A DNA stretch of 64,000 nucleotides, from positions 426,741-490,740 of the forward strand of contig VZQC01005068.1 of the NCBI GenBank assembly GCA_009823505.1, read 5' to 3'. This DNA comes from Rhizomys pruinosus (taxonomy: Eukaryota; Chordata; Mammalia; Rodentia; Spalacidae). The notes beneath the pieces are model-generated. The model was not told the origin of the DNA. It did no database searches and saw only the letters and a list, made by a program, of their open reading frames with translations. Position 1 is the stretch's first letter. The number at the start of each line of letters is the position of its first letter. The translations under genes and the position numbers were made by a program. Shown here piece after piece: positions 22,540-35,389 of the stretch.

Positions 22540-22752
22540 AACTGAACATGGACAGTCCCAAGAATCTGACCTGTCACCTCAGAAACGGAAGAGAGGGAAA
22601 AGGGGAAAAGAAGGAAAAATCCCTGGATCTTCTGTCTCTCATTCTCTCTCACCCTCCTCTTCAAAGCCCAGGACAGACGAGGTGGGCATGCCAGATTGTA
22701 AGGGCTAAGGAGGAGGGATGAATTGTGAGATTACAGCAAAACTGGACTGGAT

Positions 22753-22756
<4 letters not shown>
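22540..22756 (+). mobile_element. Old L1 3' UTR fragment
   Basis: Phrases such as cttcaaagcccagg and gattgtaagggctaagg correspond to the old L1 3' UTR seen at 38,620-38,690 and 47,720-47,770. Confidence 0.5.

Positions 22757-22791
<35 letters not shown>
22757..22791. repeat. (GT)n microsatellite
   Basis: About 17 GT units. Confidence 0.95.
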
Positions 22792-22793
<2 letters not shown>

Positions 22794-23269
22794 AGCAAAC
22801 CTCTTGAATTGGGCTTGGGGACCCTGGGTGATACAGAAAACTGAATGTACATGTAATTGGGCTGGTATGGACATTCCTCATGTTTGTTGCCTAAGTGTAC
22901 TTACCACTTAAATAAAAAAAATTTTAAAAAGAAAGTAAACTTTTTTCTGTTGGCACACATATTAAGGGGACAGTCAAAGATGAGGGGTCAGTGCAGAAGA
23001 ATCATAGACATGAATGATCAGCTCCAACAGCTCTCCTTCCTCCACACCTCACTCTTTGGCCAGTGAAAAAACTGCTTTCTCCTTTAGATTCTTGGAGGAA
23101 ATCCAAGACTGGAAATAGCCTGTGTAATATTGGGAGTCTCTTGGTATACAACTCAAAGGAAGGTTTCTCCTGTCTGGGACTATTTCTTATTATGTAGCCT
23201 TCAGCTATACACATGGACTCCTACACATGGGACCTTGGCACAACATGGTGCCAGTGAGAGAGAGCCCAA
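22792..23269. other. Unassigned DNA
   Basis: 22,792-22,935 may be the tail of the L1 UTR fragment. The rest is single-copy sequence with no recognised gene. Confidence 0.4.
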
Positions 23270-23370
23270 CATTTTATTTTTTTTGATCTCACAAGGATCT
23301 TGCAGAGATCTCTGCCTCCTGAGTTCTTGGACTAAAGGTGTGCACAACCACACCCCACCAAGACCCATCT
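23270..23370 (-). repeat. B1 SINE fragment, diverged
   Basis: Reverse of a B1 left arm: tctgcctcctgagttcttgg, then aaaggtgtgcacaaccac. Confidence 0.6.
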
Positions 23371-23810
23371 CTTTAAGCAGTTAAGTCTAAATGTTGTAGA
23401 ATAAATATGTACGTAGAAAAATATGTATCTTAAGTTACTGCAGTAAATTTTTATGTATTAGTATGCTAAAATAATTGAGACTCTAAACTTGATCTTTCAC
23501 AGGGATAAAAGGCGAGTTTTCCACATCCATGTATATGTGACTAGTTAATACACATGTTCTCCAACATTTCTTGTGTGCTCAACTGACAGATGTTTGTAAG
23601 GTCCTGCTAAGTGCTACATCTTATCTTTTCTCCCTAACCTAATAGCATGAATTCAGAAGGAGCTGTGAGGAAACAGATGTGCTGACTATATACAATTAGT
23701 CTCTGCAAAATATTTACACTGCCAAGGACAAATAACACTCAAATTATCATTGTTATTTTTTAGCCACAGACTAAAACTGAGCAGGGAAAACAGTAGCAAA
23801 CCATTATTAA
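23371..23810. other. AT-rich single-copy DNA
   Basis: Nothing recognised. Confidence 0.5.
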
Positions 23811-23950
23811 ATGTTGGGCTGGGTAATCCCAGCACTGGGGAGGCAGAGGCAGGCAGATCTCTGTGAGTTCAAGGCCAGCCTGGTCTCCATAGTGAGTTCC
23901 AGGTCAGCTGGGGCTACAGGGAGACCCTGTCTCAAACAAACAAAAAAAGA
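23811..23950 (+). repeat. B1 SINE
   Basis: B1 with a shortened left end (gggctgggtaatcccagcac), an intact 3' arm and a caaacaaacaaaaaaag tail. Confidence 0.9.
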
Positions 23951-24033
23951 GTTTAGTCTTTGCCCTGATGATTGTAGAGTTTTAAAATTTAAAAATCTCA
24001 AAGTTTAGTAATTTTATGTATAATAAAGCCACC

Positions 24034-24260
24034 AAGGTCTGGAGAGATGGCTCAGTGGTTAAGAGCACTGGCAGCTCTTGCAGGGAACCTGAGTACGATT
24101 TCCAGAACTCATATAGCAGCTAAGAACTGTACATAATTCCAGTTCCAGGGGATCCAACGCCCTCTCCTGACCTCCAGTGGGCATTGTATGACATGAGTGC
24201 ACTTACATACATGCAGACATTACACTTACACATAATTTTTTAATCAAATAAATAAGCCAA
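24034..24260 (+). repeat. B2 SINE
   Basis: Head gtctggagagatggctcagt and tail aatcaaataaataa, full length. It is the last SINE before the promoter region. Confidence 0.92.
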
Positions 24261-24539
24261 CCAGCACAAAATAACAGTATCTCCTCTATTGCTGTGTATA
24301 AGTATTGATATACTCGCTCTAAACTACATGTTCTACAGCATTCAAAAAAACTTCAAAAACATAGGTGGAAGTTATATAAATTTTGGAGTCACTAAAAGTG
24401 AAGAAATATCAGAAAAAATAGTCAAATCTGACCTCACGTAAAGTTGAAGAGCATTTGGGATCTCATTCTAGGTACAACACTGTGCTGGGTCCAGATGCAT
24501 GAAAGTCACCAAGGAGTCACTGTTAAGTCCTCACATGCT

Positions 24540-24780
24540 GGTTTAAGGGAGATCTCGGCAGTCTGCCACCTCCGCCCAAGCGCCCCACAGGTAAGGCCAC
24601 ACAGAAGCTGGAGAAGTCCAAGTGGGCCGCTGCCCCCATGCGCGTCCCTGCGCTGCCGGCCACCAAGCCAGCTGCTCCATGCGCGAAGGCCAAGGCACCC
24701 CCAAGGCTCCCGCCCCGAGCCAGGTCTGAGGTCAGTGCGGGTCTGTCCAAGGCTGCACACTCACACAGTGCTCGCTAGGG
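24540..24780 (+). other. GC-rich segment with open basic, Pro/Ala-rich frame; origin unknown
   Basis: The plus frame that reads through ccgcccaagcgccccaca stays open from about 24,550 to the stop at about 24,778, giving a Lys/Pro/Ala-rich stretch (KATQKLEKSKWAAAPMRVP, then TKPAAPCAKAKAPP). It has no start codon and no family I recognise. It contains a good splice-donor match, acag|gtaagg, at about 24,588. It could be a degraded processed pseudogene, an alternative upstream exon of Rundc3b or simply CpG-island DNA. Function unknown. Confidence 0.4.
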
Positions 24781-25029
24781 TAGCGTCAGCTGGGATTCCG
24801 GCTGTGTTGGAGTCCCAAGTGGGAATGGCGGGACACTAAGTAAAGAACTCAGACATAAGCCTATTCCCTGAGGCCATGTGTCGCCGTTTGTCAGGCTCAG
24901 GATGGGGTTGTGACCAAGGAAACTCCCTTCCATTCTTGGCAATCAGGCCCCCCGTGGAGCTGGGCACTGTGCCATTCTTGCTCTGAGGCTATGGTAGCCC
25001 CAGGCCTAGAATCAGTCAGGAAAACGTGA
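24781..25029. other. Promoter-distal single-copy DNA
   Basis: Intermediate GC content. No gene or repeat recognised. Confidence 0.4.
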
Positions 25030-25274
25030 GACTTGGCCATGTCTCAGGGTCCCGCGCCCAGAGGTCCATCTTTCCACAATCCCGCCCAAACCACCTGCTT
25101 CGCGGCATGTGCCCAGGATGCTGGCTGCAGATGTCCAGACAGCTGCCCACGCGCCGGGGCGTGGCTTGACTGCGTGCTTTTAAAAGGCCTCGCCGCCGGC
25201 CCCGCCCCCACCTGCTGTGATTGGCTCCCGCTGGCAGGGCGTTGTTCCCATAGGTGCCGCTGGGGCGAGGCTGA

Positions 25275-25787
<513 letters not shown>

Positions 25788-25984
25788 TGAGGAGTTGCGG
25801 CGCCGGGCTAGGGAGGCTGCGAGCTGAAGGAAGGAGGTCCTGGGCTGCGGGGTTGCAGCCGCGCCCTGGCCCCTGTCGTGTCCCACGTCCGCGGGCGCCC
25901 AGGGCCCTAGAGGAGCCCCGACTGCGCCCCAGCGAGGCCCTGCACCCCACTCGCTCCTGACTTCAGCTGATGTTGGGCGGGCTC

Positions 25985-26009
25985 GGGGCTCGGGGCTCGG
26001 GGCTCGGGG
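25985..26009 (+). other. G-quadruplex motif in 7-bp tandem repeat
   Basis: Four runs of GGGG (25,985-25,988, 25,992-25,995, 25,999-26,002, 26,006-26,009), each separated by CTC. The runs are on the coding strand about 200 bases after the splice donor, so the motif would be in nascent RNA as well as DNA. Confidence 0.9.
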
Positions 26010-26030
26010 CGGAGCCCTGGAGGGTTTGTT

Positions 26031-26840
26031 TTGAATGTGCAATCTGGTGCCTGAGTGGAAGAGGAGGGCCCTGAGGAGAGCGGCGCATAGCTTCTGCTAC
26101 AGCACTGAGACATCGTCCACCCGGTTGCCCCCTAATCGCAGTGCATTTTGTTGTTTCCGCTGGTGGACATGTATTTTCACTCCTTTCATTCCACATGTAT
26201 CCGTGCTAGCGATTGTGTGTACTGTGGTCAACTACAGTGCCGGTGCAGCTTGCAGGGCTGTGAAGGGTTCCTAGCTCTCCCATCGATAATTTATTTCAAG
26301 GTTTGCCTTTCCTCAAATGCTTCTGGTTGTAAATGTAGTTTCCCCTTTCTCTAGGATGTGTAGAAACAAGAGAAATAATCCGTATCTATAAATGTAGTGT
26401 TCTGAGAGAACTGATTTTGAACACGCTGATATATTTTCTTTGTCTTATAAAATGCTAGGCATTTTATAAGGAGCTACTAGGAGCTACTCTGAGCCATTAA
26501 GTTCTTTTAAAATTTTGTTTTTTGCCTCAAACTATTTAATCATCAACCAGTGATAATTCTAAAATTATCAGATAATAATGAAGTCTTTTCCTCCTCTGTA
26601 ATTTGTATTTTAAGTTTTTTTTTTTTCCTGGTGCTAAAGTGTGCCTAGCATCTTAAACAGAATGCAGATATTTGTAGTAGAGGTTATAATTCAATATTTG
26701 AGCAACTTTTAAAAAGTTGGATTATAATGAATGCTTGTCTATCAGGAAGATCTTCAAAATAAAAAGATATGGAATCTACTTATTATTTGTGCTGTATTGA
26801 GTGCAACCTTTTGTGGCAAATAGGTGTTATTAAGTTGTTT
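26031..26840. other. Intron 1 proximal DNA
   Basis: GC content falls away after the island. AT-rich single-copy sequence with no repeat or gene recognised. Confidence 0.5.
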
Positions 26841-26853
26841 TATATTGAGGTAA

Positions 26854-27017
26854 TTTTTTTTTTTTTTTTTTTTGGTCTTTTGAGACAGGGTCTCCCTGTA
26901 GCCCCAGCTGTCCTGGAACTCACTCCATAGACCAGGCTGGCCTTGAACTCACAAAGATCCGCCTGCCTCAGCCTCCTGAGTGCTGGGATTAAAGGCATGT
27001 GCCACCACACCCGGCCT
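26854..27017 (-). repeat. B1 SINE
   Basis: A 20-base T tail, then a full reversed B1 ending in ccaccacacccggcc. It is flanked by tgaggtaa on both sides (about 26,846 and 27,019), a short target duplication. Confidence 0.93.
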
Positions 27018-27025
27018 GAGGTAAA

Positions 27026-28587
27026 TTTTTTAATTGGGTAAATAGGAACAAGATGGGTGGATAGTCTTACCTTTATCTTGTAGATGTTAAAATACTGTTT
27101 TTAATAAGGAAGGATCTTCCAAAGCAGATTTCCACCTAAACCATGCTTCCTGAGCTACTATGTTTCATTGAAGTTCCAGCAGTTAAACTTTGTGATGACT
27201 TGACATTTAAAATTAGAAGAAGTTGGTCTAATGGAAATAGAACTGGATTCGAAATTGACATTGTCATTAGGTTAAGTGTCTTAATAATCTATACCACCTT
27301 CCTATTTTTCGATTTTGTCACCTTACAGTAATGTAAGTATCAACTAGATCGTTGATAATTTCAAGTGATAGACTTAAAATTAATAGCCCTCATTCGAAAT
27401 TTGTTTATATTTGGTTTCTAATTTTTCCAAATATGAGCAGGATAATAATGGTTAACATATATTTATAAGTGCTAGATGAGGAATATACATTTTGCTCTAA
27501 ACAAAAAGTATTTAGATTGTGCCTTCATTTTGTGATTCTCTACCCATGTTCTTCAAAAGTTAGAATTTATAAAACAATAACAAACCAAATCAAACCCGCC
27601 ATTACTGTGTAGCACCCTATTTTCTTATTACATTTGGACAAATGTGTTTTCCTTCCCTTGAACAAGTTAGATGTAGTCTCAGTTTAGGTTCAAAGCCATA
27701 TCATAAAACTACACAATTCTATAGGTTTATAAAGCCTGATACAGGTACAATACTTTTACTGTTTTCAATTTTGGAAATAGGCTGTTTGGTTATGTAGAAT
27801 AGTCAGGAAAACAGTTGAATTGAATTTTGGTTCATTATGATTGTATGTATAATTTATGTACTGTTAACTAAAACTATTCATGTGGTACTTAGCAAATAAA
27901 CTTTTAGCATATTATTTCATAGATTGTATTGGTGAGAAAGGTCATTTGATAACTCTGAATCTTCCACATTCAACTCCAAAGTATTCATAGATTGATTTTG
28001 GCTCTGGCCACAAACTACTATTTTGCATACACATTCTTTATTACTTAAGAACTTTAAGAATTAAAGTAATGTTTTTTCAGGCTTTTTTTTTAAACTCCAA
28101 TTTTTCATCCATTCAAATTCAGATGTTGGTCATTTTTTTCCTGTTGTTTTTTAAGCTGATATATTTAATTTTTAGTTATGTTGATAATTAAAATCTTAAC
28201 TCCCCATTCAGTTGTTTTACAAAATATTAAAACATTCATGTTTAATAATTTTAATAAACATTTAAAACATTCCTCAAACTTATAATCCAATAATTAACAG
28301 AAACTTCCCACACAATATCATAATTTTCCCATCTTGTGGATAAAAAAGACTAAGAAAAATGATTCAAGATAAAGGTGTGTGATTAGTTAAGTAAGGTAGA
28401 GATAATGATGATTTTATAATTAAAATATCTTGATAACATTCTTTTGTATAGGTCAAAATAATATTTCAGAATTTCAAAAGTATTTCAAATTAGAATAGTA
28501 TCTCATTTCTCCAGTGTGGTCAAGGCATAAAGAGCTCCTATTTTATATGTAACAAGTTTCTATGCTAATCTTAAAATTCTTTCATGA
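27026..28587. other. AT-rich intronic single-copy DNA
   Basis: No SINE, LINE or gene signature recognised over about 1.5 kb. Confidence 0.5.
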
Positions 28588-28738
28588 TAGCTGAGCAAGG
28601 TGGTGTATGCCTGTAATCCCAGAAGAGACAGACGGATCTCTATGAGTTCAAGGCCAGCCTGATCTACAGAGCAAGCTCCAGGCCAGCTAGGACTAAAGGG
28701 ATACCCTGTCTCAAAAAGACCAAAAAAAAAAAAAAAAT
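28588..28738 (+). repeat. B1 SINE, older
   Basis: Diverged B1 with a deletion in the left arm (tgtaatcccagaagagacag) and an A tail at 28,722-28,736. Confidence 0.85.
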
Positions 28739-29084
28739 CTTTCATCATCTGTACTGCTTCAGTCAGTTCTTATTATGCATTGCAATCTTCTGTATATATG
28801 AGGCTTGTAACTTAAGTGCTAATATTTAACCCAAAATAAATGGCATTTAGACACAATGGATAAATTGCTTAACAAAAGTAGTCACACATAACATAAAGTA
28901 ATTCCCATTAGTGACTTACTCTGGCTCTGTGTCTGTGAATATATGCACTGTGCAGTTACTGTCCTTTGAGACTCAAGGTACTATAGTGATTTTGCTAAAT
29001 GGCCCCATAAGACTTGTGTTTGGAGCTCTTTGTTTCTGCCTTTTGCTGTTTTTTCCATCATCTTACCTGTTGTTTCTTTCTTTT

Positions 29085-29262
29085 TCTTTTTTCTTTTTTT
29101 TTTTTTTAGGGGGAGGTCTTTTCGAGACAGGGTCTCCCTGTAGCCCCAGCTGTCCTGGAACTCACTCTGTAGACCAGGCTGGCCTTGAACTCACAAAGAT
29201 CTGCCTGCCTCTGCCTCCCGAGTGCTAGGATTAAAGGCATGTGCCACCATGCCTGGCAGCTG
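29085..29262 (-). repeat. B1 SINE
   Basis: T-rich tail, then a full-length reversed B1 ending in ccaccatgcctggcagc. Confidence 0.92.
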
Positions 29263-30062
29263 TTGTTCTTAAAGGTGTCTATTTCCTGCAGCTTTTTTCT
29301 TTGCACTTCACATCTTGACTTGCTGAGTATAATTGTGAGCTAGGAAAGGAGATAAACAAACTTATCTTGTTAAGAAAAAAAGTGCCCCAAGGCACAAGTT
29401 AAGAGAGTGAGCTTTAGCAATCTTAACATCTTGATGCTGAATTATCAAAAGAAAAAAAAAGGGTCTTGCTGTGCTTGAACTTAGAGAAATGTGGTCTTAA
29501 TATTATTAACAGGAAAATACTTTAAAATTCTATTCCAGTTCTGTTACTACTTGCTTGAGTATGCCTTATAAGCATGCTAGACCTTGACTATAGTAAATAT
29601 CAGAAGTTATTTTAATCATGTCATATGTAGTAGAACTTTGATCAACACTTTTTGATCAGTCCATATTACCATAGAGCATCTAGGTATGCAGACTGAATTG
29701 CTCAGTACTCTTCTGTCTCCAATTACTTTTATCCATTTGTGCTCTGGTAAGATTCCATCAGTGAACATTGAGAATATATTAAGAAGCAGTTGCAGAGGGT
29801 TGTCTTGATGTTGTCAGGAACAAAGTTTATTATAAAGATAGCTTCTTTTTATGAAGATGTCTTTGAGAAATACCTTTCTTATTTCAGTGTCAGAGGTTGT
29901 ATTTCTAGGCAGTTGGTTTATTTATCTGTGGGTACATGCATATGTAACTTACAGCTTAAGCATCTTTTTCTTGTACAGCTATTTGTTTTAAATCTGTAGC
30001 CGATCTCTAAGAGATGTAGAACATCACAATAGTGCATACACCTCCACTGTGCCTCCACATTT
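29263..30062. other. Intronic single-copy DNA
   Basis: Nothing recognised. Confidence 0.5.
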
Positions 30063-30372
30063 GTAATTTTTGTGTATGTTTGTGTATGTATATACATGTT
30101 CCTGTGTATGTGCAGATATATGTAGAGGACCATGGTCAACCTCAGGTCTCATTCTTCAGGCATTGTCTACCTTGGTTTTTTTGAGACAAGATCTCTCAGT
30201 GGCCAGAAGCTACTGTGTGTCCCACAGATCCTTCTGCCCCCCTATCTCCCTAGTACTGGAATTACAAGCACACTACATCATGCCTGGCTTTTTTTACGTG
30301 GTTCCAGGGATCAAACTCAGATCTGCCTGCTTACAAGTCAGGCACTTAACTGATTGAGCTATCTACCTAGCC
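30063..30372 (-). repeat. TGTA-rich stretch and B4/RSINE-type SINE
   Basis: A TG/TA-rich patch (30,065-30,110) leads into a reversed composite SINE with ggtcaacctcaggtctcatt, a B1-like middle and an ID-like end (aactgattgagctatctacc). Confidence 0.75.
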
Positions 30373-30433
30373 CCTAAAATTTTTATCGACTTAACTGATT
30401 GAGCTATCTACCTAATCCCTAAAATTTTTATTG
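30344..30433. repeat. 45-bp tandem duplication
   Basis: 30,344-30,388 is repeated at 30,389-30,433 with a few substitutions (acctagccccta against acctaatcccta), and a five-base start of a third unit follows. The unit covers the SINE end and its flank. Confidence 0.9.
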
Positions 30434-30655
30434 ACTTAAAATATGCATGTAGAAAAGTACATATAGCAAAAACATACTACTCAGTGAATTTTTGTTTCTC
30501 CCATTTGATGACTTTATCACTATACAATGTGAATAGAATTTCTTAATTCGAAAGCAATCTGTAAATTTCCTTGATACTTAACACTTAAACATGTTAACAC
30601 TTTTCTTAAAGGAAACTATTGGCCTAGTACCAGTTATTAAAAAGACAATACTCTC

Positions 30656-31110
30656 TCCAGAGAAAGCAGACTGTTTTGCTTCTCATCCACCTGTGCCCCT
30701 TTTCTAAGCCTAGGGAACAATCTGCAGAAGAGGGGACGTGGTAGAATGTAAGGGCTGTGATTGGGGTGAATGGTGAAACTACAGCAATATAGTCTGGACA
30801 CTCATTTGATCAACTTGATTGAACATACAAGCCCCCCCCCCCGGATGGTGGGGCTGTGGGGGTTTGGGCACAACAGCCTGCAAATTGGTTTTACATGAAG
30901 ATGCTTATACTCATAAATTATCATTTATTGCTAAAAAATGAAAAAAAAACTGAGAGAGATGCAGGACAGTTATGGCAGAATGCATGATCTGGGATGGGGG
31001 GGCGAAGGGAAATATGCCTGAACTGAATTGTAAAATGATGTATGAAATACACAAAGCATCAATAAAAATAAAAAAAAAGAAATCTCTAAACTGTTTAACC
31101 CTTTAAAAAA
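30656..31110 (+). mobile_element. L1 3' end, 5'-truncated, with target duplication
   Basis: Contains old-type L1 3' UTR phrases (agaatgtaagggctgtg, atggcagaatgcatgatctg, atgatgtatgaaatac) and an AATAAA before the A tail. The 17-base sequence aaaaagacaatactctc occurs at 30,639-30,655 and again at 31,111-31,127, a perfect target-site duplication. Confidence 0.9.
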
Positions 31111-31134
31111 AAAAAGACAATACTCTCAAAGAGA

Positions 31135-31172
31135 CCAAAAAAAACCAAAAAACAAAAAACAAAAAAACAAAA
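31135..31172. repeat. A-rich (CAAAA)n
   Basis: Runs of AAAAAC and AAAAACC units. Confidence 0.8.
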
Positions 31173-31932
31173 GATAATGCTTTCCCTACCACCTTGAGGT
31201 ATTGCATTTTCCCTAAACCAGGTAACATGATTATGCTGCCTTTTTTCTCAACTCTTTGTTTCATTAGTCTGTTTATTTTATTTTGAATTAATATCATACT
31301 AGCTTAATAACTATATCTTGATGTTTGATAATAAAAGTTTCTGGCTTTATTTTTAAAGATTTATCTTTATTCCTAGCCTTTTGCAAACTAAACTGTAGTC
31401 TATTTGTCAATTTCTATGAAAAACAATCTGAGGTTTTAAAAAAATAGTCTTTTACATGTATATAATATATTTTGGCCCTCTTAATCCCCCCTTTGCCCAC
31501 CCTTACCTCCCTCAAACTTCAACTAAATGCCTTATTCCCAACAACTTCCCCTTATATTTCATGTCATTTAGTTGTCTTGTTTTATTGTTTTGTTGTGAAC
31601 CACTGAGTTTAATTAGGATTGCTTGTATGGGCATGGACAACTTCATAGTAGCTACATCACTGGAAACAAATGACTTCTCCTCCTCTATCAACCACTAACT
31701 TCTAGTAGGAATCTGGATTTTTCTTAAGCTTGCACTGATTCTATAAAACAGTTTTTTTCTCAGAAATAGGTTATAGCTTTAATATGTGGGTATTACAAAT
31801 CTCATCAAATTTATTCTTATGTACTTGATAAGTTCTTATGATAACCAAAGTTACATTTTCCCATTCTTTTCTGGTATATAGACATAAAATTGGCCTCTAA
31901 ATGTATTGATTTGTACCTATAATCTTATTTAT
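31173..31932. other. AT-rich intronic single-copy DNA
   Basis: Nothing recognised up to the start of the duplicated segment. Confidence 0.5.
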
Positions 31933-31937
31933 ATAAG

Positions 31938-32345
31938 TGTGCTGGATAGCTTTAGTGTCAACTTGACACACCTGGGTTGAGGGAGCCTCAATTGGGGAAT
32001 TTGCTCCATTGGACTGCCCTGTGGCCACATCTGTGGAGTATTGTCTTGATTGTTGGGCAGTGTGGGAGAGCCCAGCCCACTATGGATTGTGCCACCTTGG
32101 GCAGGTTGTTGTGTACTGTATGAGAGGGCAGGCTGGGCATGAGCCAGGGGAGCAAGCCAGTGAACAGCATTCCTCCATGGCCTGTGCTTCAGCTCCTGCC
32201 TCCAGGTTCCTTCCCTGAGTTCCTGCCTTGGGCTCCCTGCGTGATGAACCATGACCCAGGAGATGTAAGCTGAATAAACCCTTTCCTCCCCAAGTTGGTG
32301 TCGGTCAGAGTGTTTTGTCACAGCAATGGAAGACAAACTAGAACA
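31938..32345 (+). mobile_element. Solo LTR (MaLR-like), right copy
   Basis: 408-bp LTR, TGTGCTGG...GAACA, bounded by the perfect 5-bp target duplication ATAAG at 31,933-31,937 and 32,346-32,350. It has an AATAAA signal but no internal region, so it is a solo LTR left by LTR-LTR recombination. Confidence 0.85.
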
Positions 32346-33326
32346 ATAAGATTTACTTATTTCTAATATTTATGTAAGTCTCAAAAATGATTAAAAAGCA
32401 CACCATGTGGTTGTTTTGTTTCTTCAGTTTTTTAGCTTTATATCTTTTGCTTCTTGTCTTAATACTACATTGTGTAGGACCACTAACAGTGCTACAGATA
32501 AAGCATTCAGAATTTTATGAGTAGGCAAGTGTTTGTAGCAGGATTGAGCTTTTTTTTATTTCTCTCAATATTCTTGAGAATTTTTATCAGAAGTAGATGC
32601 CAAATACTATGTTGTTGAATGCTTTTTTGCCTATCAAACTAAATAATGATTTATCCTCCCTTTTTTCTGTTCTTGTAATGAATTATATTGCTTGAATTTT
32701 ACATGTCAGACTACTCTGGAATAAAATATCATTAGCCGTATAATATCTTTGACATTTCTTTGCATTAAGTTGAATTAATATCTAACTTGATGAATTTTGT
32801 ATATTTATTCATGGGGAAGATTTGTTGGTACTTGTCCCTTCTTACTGTATAACTCATTTTTTTTATAAATATTATTTTGCTCTTTTTTCCTGTTCTCTAT
32901 AAGTTTGTATAGGACTGATACTATTTCCTTCTTTAAAGTTAAGGACATTTCACCAGAGAAGCAATCTAGAGGATAAATTTCTTTGTGGGAATAAAAAGAT
33001 TCCTGTCTTTTATTAACAGATTTATTATTAACTTTATTATTTAATAGGTACTAAGCCGTTCAAATTCCTGGTTTCTTCTCATCATTTTAGTAAAGTTTTC
33101 AGGGAATGTATCTTTTTACATAATAGCATTTTTAAGGCTCTTAAAAATGTCTTCTTAACAGCTGGAACTACAGGGAGACCCGGTCTCGAAAAGACAAAAA
33201 AAAAATCTTAATATTTTTTGAGACAAAGTCTTGCTGTGCATCCAGACACCTTAAATCAAGATCCACCTGCTTCAGCATCTTCTGAATGCAGGAAGTGGTA
33301 ATACCTTTTTATTGTTAAAAGATTTG

Positions 33327-33889
33327 CACGGCCATGTTTATTTCAGCTCTCTTCACAATAGCAAAGAGCTGGAACCAACCCAAATGCCCCTCAACTGATG
33401 AGTGGATAGAGAAAATGTGGTACATCTACACAATGGAGTTCTATGCAGCAGTAAAGAAAGACAACATCATGAGCTTTGCAGGAAAATGACTGGAGCTAGA
33501 GGACATCATGCTGAGTGAAGTAACACAGTCCCAGAAAAACAAACGAAGAATGGTATCCCTCATCTGTGGATGCTAGTGCCAATTACCCAGTTGTAAGTAT
33601 TTCCTGTGCATGGCCCCTTGAGCTTTTGTCCAAAGCAGTTGGGAGTGATGCATATTGGAAACAACAACAACAACAGAAAGGACTGCATCAAAGAACTTAC
33701 TGAAATAGTGAACTTCTGCTAAAAACAGTCAACTTCCCCATGGAGAATATTGAGAAAGACTGAGAAAGAGATGAATAGCATCTTTGGCAGAATGCATGAG
33801 CTCTGGAGGGTTGAGGGGATGGGGGGAACACGGGTCTAGATTTGATAAAAAAAATGCATGAATAAATAAATAATAATAATAAAATAAAA
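33327..33889 (+). mobile_element. L1 3' end, 5'-truncated
   Basis: Ends of ORF2 (stop at about 33,574) and 3' UTR with acgggtctagatttgata and an A-rich tail. The flanks share aaaagatttg at about 33,317 and 33,889, a likely target duplication. It is a young type, like 40,240-41,345. Confidence 0.88.
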
Positions 33890-34081
33890 AAAAGATTTGT
33901 AGAGATTTTCCATTTTTAATCCGGAAATCTGTGTCTTCCCAATTGTTTTCCTTCCTGAAGCTTTACAAATTATATTACTTTTTCCCAAGAATCATCTTAG
34001 GGCTTTGTTAATCTTTTCTGTATGATCATGGATTGTTTTAAAAGTCTGTCTAGTCACTGGTTATTTAAAAATGTGGTTTGA

Positions 34082-34272
34082 GGGGCTGGAGAGATGGCTC
34101 AGCCGTTAAGATCACTGGCTGCTCTTACAGAGGAGGACCCAAGTTTGGTTCCCAGAACTCACATGGCTACACACAGTGGTCTGTTGATAACTCCAGTTCC
34201 AGGAGATCCCCTCCCCCTTCTGGCCATCCTGGGCATTGCATGAATGTGATACACATATATATACATGTAGGC

Positions 34273-34310
<38 letters not shown>
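34082..34310 (+). repeat. B2 SINE with (CA)n
   Basis: Head ggggctggagagatggctca, full B2 body and CA repeats at 34,275-34,308. Confidence 0.93.
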
Positions 34311-35389
34311 TGTAATTTAACTTTCAAACAGTTAAAGGTCTTCTAATTATCTTTTTTATTGTTTTCTAACTTAATTCCACTGTGTAAAGATTATATTCTG
34401 AAAAATTTCAAGCCTTGAAATTTAGAAATTTTGTTGATGCTTTATAATATAACATATGGTTAGTTTCAATGAATTTGAATGTTTGGTTGATTGCATGTTC
34501 TATACATAAAAGCTATATTTAGTGTCACTAACATCTTCTTTATCCTTGCTAATTGTATGCTTAGTCTACCCAGTAATGGGAGATATGTATTAAACTCTGA
34601 GTGTAAATCTCTGTTTTGCCATTTAGGCGTATTTTTACTGCAATTATTTTATTGCTTCTGTGTAGATTTAGAATTGTGATCCTTCCCTTGTAGTGTGATC
34701 CATTTTCATTTTATGTCTCTTAATATATCTAACAAAGCTACTTCCTTACAGTGAGTCTTATTTTGTCAGTTGTTAATATTGTCAGAACAGCTTTAGTTAT
34801 TGTTTATATATGTGTTCCTGTTTTTTACTTCCACTTTTGTGAATACTTAGATTAAAATAGTTCTTTTGTCGGAAGTATATTCATAACTTAATTTTTCTTT
34901 CACACCACTAAGGATCCAGTATAGGACCTCAAAAATGCTAGGTAACTGCTGGACAGCAGGCCTAATGTTCAAGCTCAGTGAACAGGACCAGTTGAATTTT
35001 GTATTTTACCTAGTCTGATAGTCTTTTCTTTAGAATGTACAGTTCAATTGCATTAATGTTATTATTTTATTTGGATTTATTGTTTATTTAGTTAAACATT
35101 AGTTTTGCACTTTTTTCTTTATCCTATGTATTTGGTAAAGTAGTTTTATAGTTCCATTTTCCACTATTCAGTTTTCATAAACATGTTATATATTTTTTGG
35201 TTCTTTCTATGTATATATTTAATTCTATTCCTTTGGACATTAACCTTTGATTTATTATAATCTCATAAAAACTATAGCTTTTTCTTGTTGTTTTTGAGAA
35301 AGATACTTGCTATTAGCCCAGGCTAGCCTGGAACATGCTATGGAGCCCAAGCTTGCTGCAAACAGTACTATTAAAATCATTTATTCAAA
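34311..35389. other. AT-rich single-copy DNA in right copy
   Basis: No gene recognised. The 62-codon frame at 34,491-34,679 is present identically in the left copy but has no coding features. Confidence 0.5.
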
